Program-made: the position numbers and the translations under genes | Assembly (NCBI GenBank): GCA_903903985.1 | Contig: CAIVAT010000011.1 | Span: 1 to 44,061, forward strand | DNA: 44,061 nucleotides | Source: an uncultured Bacteroidales bacterium | Lineage (GTDB): Bacteria; Bacteroidota; Bacteroidia; Bacteroidales; FEN-979 | Reading direction: 5' to 3' | Shown: one piece after another, positions 42,171 through 44,061 of the stretch | Layout: every line of letters begins with the position of its first letter | Numbering within the stretch: the stretch's first letter is position 1 | The notes under the pieces: model-generated | Told to the model about the DNA's origin: nothing | The model's database searches: none | The model's input: the letters and a program-made list of their open reading frames with translations, nothing else

Positions 42171-44061
42171 TTAAAAAGCCCGCACAGCACGCACATAGTA
42201 GTCGTAGCCCTTATAGTTGAGGACCTGTTGGCCAGTGAGGAAGAACTGGGTCCACACGGCGTCTGCGGTGGACTCGGAGGAACTCCAATAATAGTATGTC
42301 ATGTTGCCAATTGCAGTTTTTTGGTTGTGCATCAGGTTTAGCTCATCTTTCGATGGTAAGAACCAATCGTTGTATCCTCCCAGGATCAGTTCATCGCAAA
42401 TTCGGGCCGCTGTGCCCGGGCCAGCACATCCGTTGGTAACGATAGCCGTCGTGTTGGCTTGTCCTGTACCAAAGGATGAGGAAGTTCCAACAACAGTACC
42501 GGAACAACCCCATGTTGTGCCGGAACTTTGGTCTGTCGGAGCGGCAATCAATCCATGCTGCCTTGTTTCATCAATATAGAAAACGATGCCACCTTCAAAA
42601 CTCTCGCCAATCTCGCACAGGTCAGTACGGCTTGTCAAGGTGGCAGCAGTTGGAGAAACTCCACAACTGTTTATTGCCCATACAAATCGAATATAGGGAG
42701 TATTTGGTGTAAGCCCTGTTTCCTCATGTGAGGTAGCCGTTCCCACATCCATAGCATCGTTTTGATCGAATGTAGTACCCCATAAATAACCTGTTGCCCC
42801 GGGAACAGCATTCCATTTCCATACTATTTTTGTTTTGGATGGAACATGCGTTCCCGCAGTGGGAGTTGTTGGAATGACATAATTAACCGTCATTGTCAGG
42901 GTATTTGAGGTGGCAGGATTTGCTGCACATGTTGTACTTGAGGTCATGACACAGGTAACGGCATCATTGTTAGCCGGACTATAATAAATATATGTTCTGT
43001 TTGTCGCACCACTGATGATGTTGCCATTCACCTTCCACTGATATAAAGGAGATGCTCCGCCATTGGTCGGTGTAGCGGTGAATTCCACCCCCCCCGTTCC
43101 CGCGCAATACGGGTTTGCGGACGCGGCAATGGACACGCTGACCGATACCAATGGGTTAACGGTCATGTTTATGGTGTTGGATGTAGCGGGGTTCCCGCTG
43201 ACACAAACCCCATTCGAGGTTAACTGGCAGGTCGCGGCATCATTATTTGCCGGAATATAGTCATAGGTTACATTGGTTGCACCGTTTGCATTGATGCCAT
43301 TAATCTTCCACTGATATGCAGGTAATGTCCCTCCATTGGTCGGGGTAGCCGTGAATGTCACGCTCGTTCCTGCACAAACCGGGTTTGCTGATGGGGCAAT
43401 GGACACGATTGCCGGCAGCGATGGATTGACGGTCATGGTGATGGTGTTGGATGCAGCGGGGGTCCCGGTGGCACAAACAGCGTTTGAGGTCAACTGGCAG
43501 GTTACGGCATCATTGTTTGCCGGATTATAAGCATAGGTTGCATTGGTTGCACCGCTTGCATTGTTGCCATTGACTTTCCACTGATAGGCAGGTGAAGTGC
43601 CCCCATTGGTCGGCGTAGCTGTGAAATTTACTGGAGTTCCTTCACATACCGGGTTTGCCGACGCGGCAATGGACACGCTGACCGGCAACAATGGATTGAC
43701 GGTCAGCGTGATTGTGTTGGATGAAGCGGGGTTCCCGGTGGCACAAATAGCATTCGAGGTCAAGTCAAAGGTTACGATATCTCCATTTACGGGAACATAG
43801 CTGTAACCTGCATTGGTCGCACCGCTTGCATTGTTGCCATTGACTTTCCATTGATAGGCTGGTGAAGTGCCCCCGTTGACCGGAGTAGCCGTGAAAGTTA
43901 CACTCGTTCCTGAACAAACCGGGTTTGCCGACGCGGCAATGGACACGCTGACCGGCAGCAATGGATTGACGGTCATGGTGATTGTGTTGGATGTAGCCGG
44001 GCTCCCGGTGGCACAAATAGCATTTGAGGTCAGGACACAGGTTACGATATCTCCGTTTCCC
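42171..44061 (-). CDS. Large surface repeat protein with DUF1566-like C-terminus (5' partial)
   Basis: The frame is open to the right edge, so the start is missing; the ATG at 43976 is internal to a repeat. The part present has four complete and one partial Ig-like modules of about 90 residues (SVSIAASANPVCSGTSVTFTATP, YQWKVNGNNASGATN, VTCQLTSNAVCATG). At the DNA level the unit is 270 bases (copies begin near 43961, 43691, 43421, 43151; the last unit is 273). Then comes a fibronectin-III-like segment (TKIVWKWNAVPGATGYLWGT), and a C-terminal DUF1566/Lcl-like domain (LGGYNDWFLPSKDELNLM, YYYWSSSE, YYVRAVRAF). No T9SS sorting tail is visible. It is likely an adhesin or surface layer protein. Confidence 0.87.
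   Translation of the reverse strand, partial: GNGDIVTCVLTSNAICATGSPATSNTITMTVNPLLPVSVSIAASANPVCSGTSVTFTATPVNGGTSPAYQWKVNGNNASGATNAGYSYVPVNGDIVTFDLTSNAICATGNPASSNTITLTVNPLLPVSVSIAASANPVCEGTPVNFTATPTNGGTSPAYQWKVNGNNASGATNATYAYNPANNDAVTCQLTSNAVCATGTPAASNTITMTVNPSLPAIVSIAPSANPVCAGTSVTFTATPTNGGTLPAYQWKINGINANGATNVTYDYIPANNDAATCQLTSNGVCVSGNPATSNTINMTVNPLVSVSVSIAASANPYCAGTGGVEFTATPTNGGASPLYQWKVNGNIISGATNRTYIYYSPANNDAVTCVMTSSTTCAANPATSNTLTMTVNYVIPTTPTAGTHVPSKTKIVWKWNAVPGATGYLWGTTFDQNDAMDVGTATSHEETGLTPNTPYIRFVWAINSCGVSPTAATLTSRTDLCEIGESFEGGIVFYIDETRQHGLIAAPTDQSSGTTWGCSGTVVGTSSSFGTGQANTTAIVTNGCAGPGTAARICDELILGGYNDWFLPSKDELNLMHNQKTAIGNMTYYYWSSSESTADAVWTQFFLTGQQVLNYKGYDYYVRAVRAF

Overview
The window looks like a chromosomal segment of an uncultured Bacteroidota bacterium, most likely of Bacteroidales/Lentimicrobium-like affinity. 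The evidence is a type IX secretion (T9SS) C-terminal sorting domain, a PorQ homologue, Bacteroidota-type promoter boxes (TAnnTTTG at about -7), long Bacteroidota forms of NusB and signal peptidase I, a SusC-like TonB-dependent receptor, and several families largely confined to the phylum (DUF3276, DUF4294, DUF5683, DUF5723, GWxTD). The rank below phylum is inference.

Layout. Bases 1-2938 (+) hold the 3' part of a large secreted repeat protein ending in a T9SS sorting tail, followed by a strong hairpin terminator. From 13035 down to 3120 runs a minus-strand housekeeping cluster: DUF3276, parA, parB, DUF5683, dapB, lepB, a small exported protein, ftsK, lolA and an N-terminal half transketolase. 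From 13188 to 17632 the plus strand carries nusB, a frameshifted porQ, ispH, recF and a DciA-like DUF721 gene, followed by a degenerate inverted-repeat element. Minus-strand units follow: E2 acyltransferase / DnaQ-like exonuclease / fumarylacetoacetase-like gene (20625-17825), then tRNA-Leu / tig / clpP / clpX / DUF4294 / a fused glycosyltransferase (26622-20708). tpx diverges from a DUF5723 gene, followed by an NlpC/P60 peptidase, an OppC-type permease, tRNA-His, a thioredoxin-fold protein, smpB, an M16 peptidase, an OmpA-family protein and a TonB receptor under a TPP riboswitch that diverges from aroQ. The right part has a GT2 glycosyltransferase, a GWxTD protein, tRNA-Ser and, running off the right edge, another large repeat protein with 270-bp DNA repeats and a DUF1566-like C-terminus.

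How the genes relate. The main themes are chromosome segregation and repair (ParAB, FtsK, RecF, DciA-like, DnaQ-like), envelope biogenesis (LepB, LolA, PorQ, OmpA, GT2s, TonB receptor), proteostasis (trigger factor, ClpXP, SmpB, M16) and core metabolism (DapB, IspH, AroQ, E2, transketolase half). No CRISPR array, phage, insertion sequence with transposase, or defence island is visible.

This is mostly core genome and I do not see an unmistakably new multi-gene system. The points most worth a second look are: a trigger factor that lacks the PPIase domain and carries a His-rich tail; a glycosyltransferase fused to what looks like a catalytically dead polyprenyl-phosphate sugar transferase; a TPP-riboswitch-controlled TonB receptor; a tRNA-His with two mismatches in its acceptor stem; several intergenic tandem repeats of unrelated sequence that share a 7-bp period; and related Ig-like modules in the giant surface proteins at both window ends.
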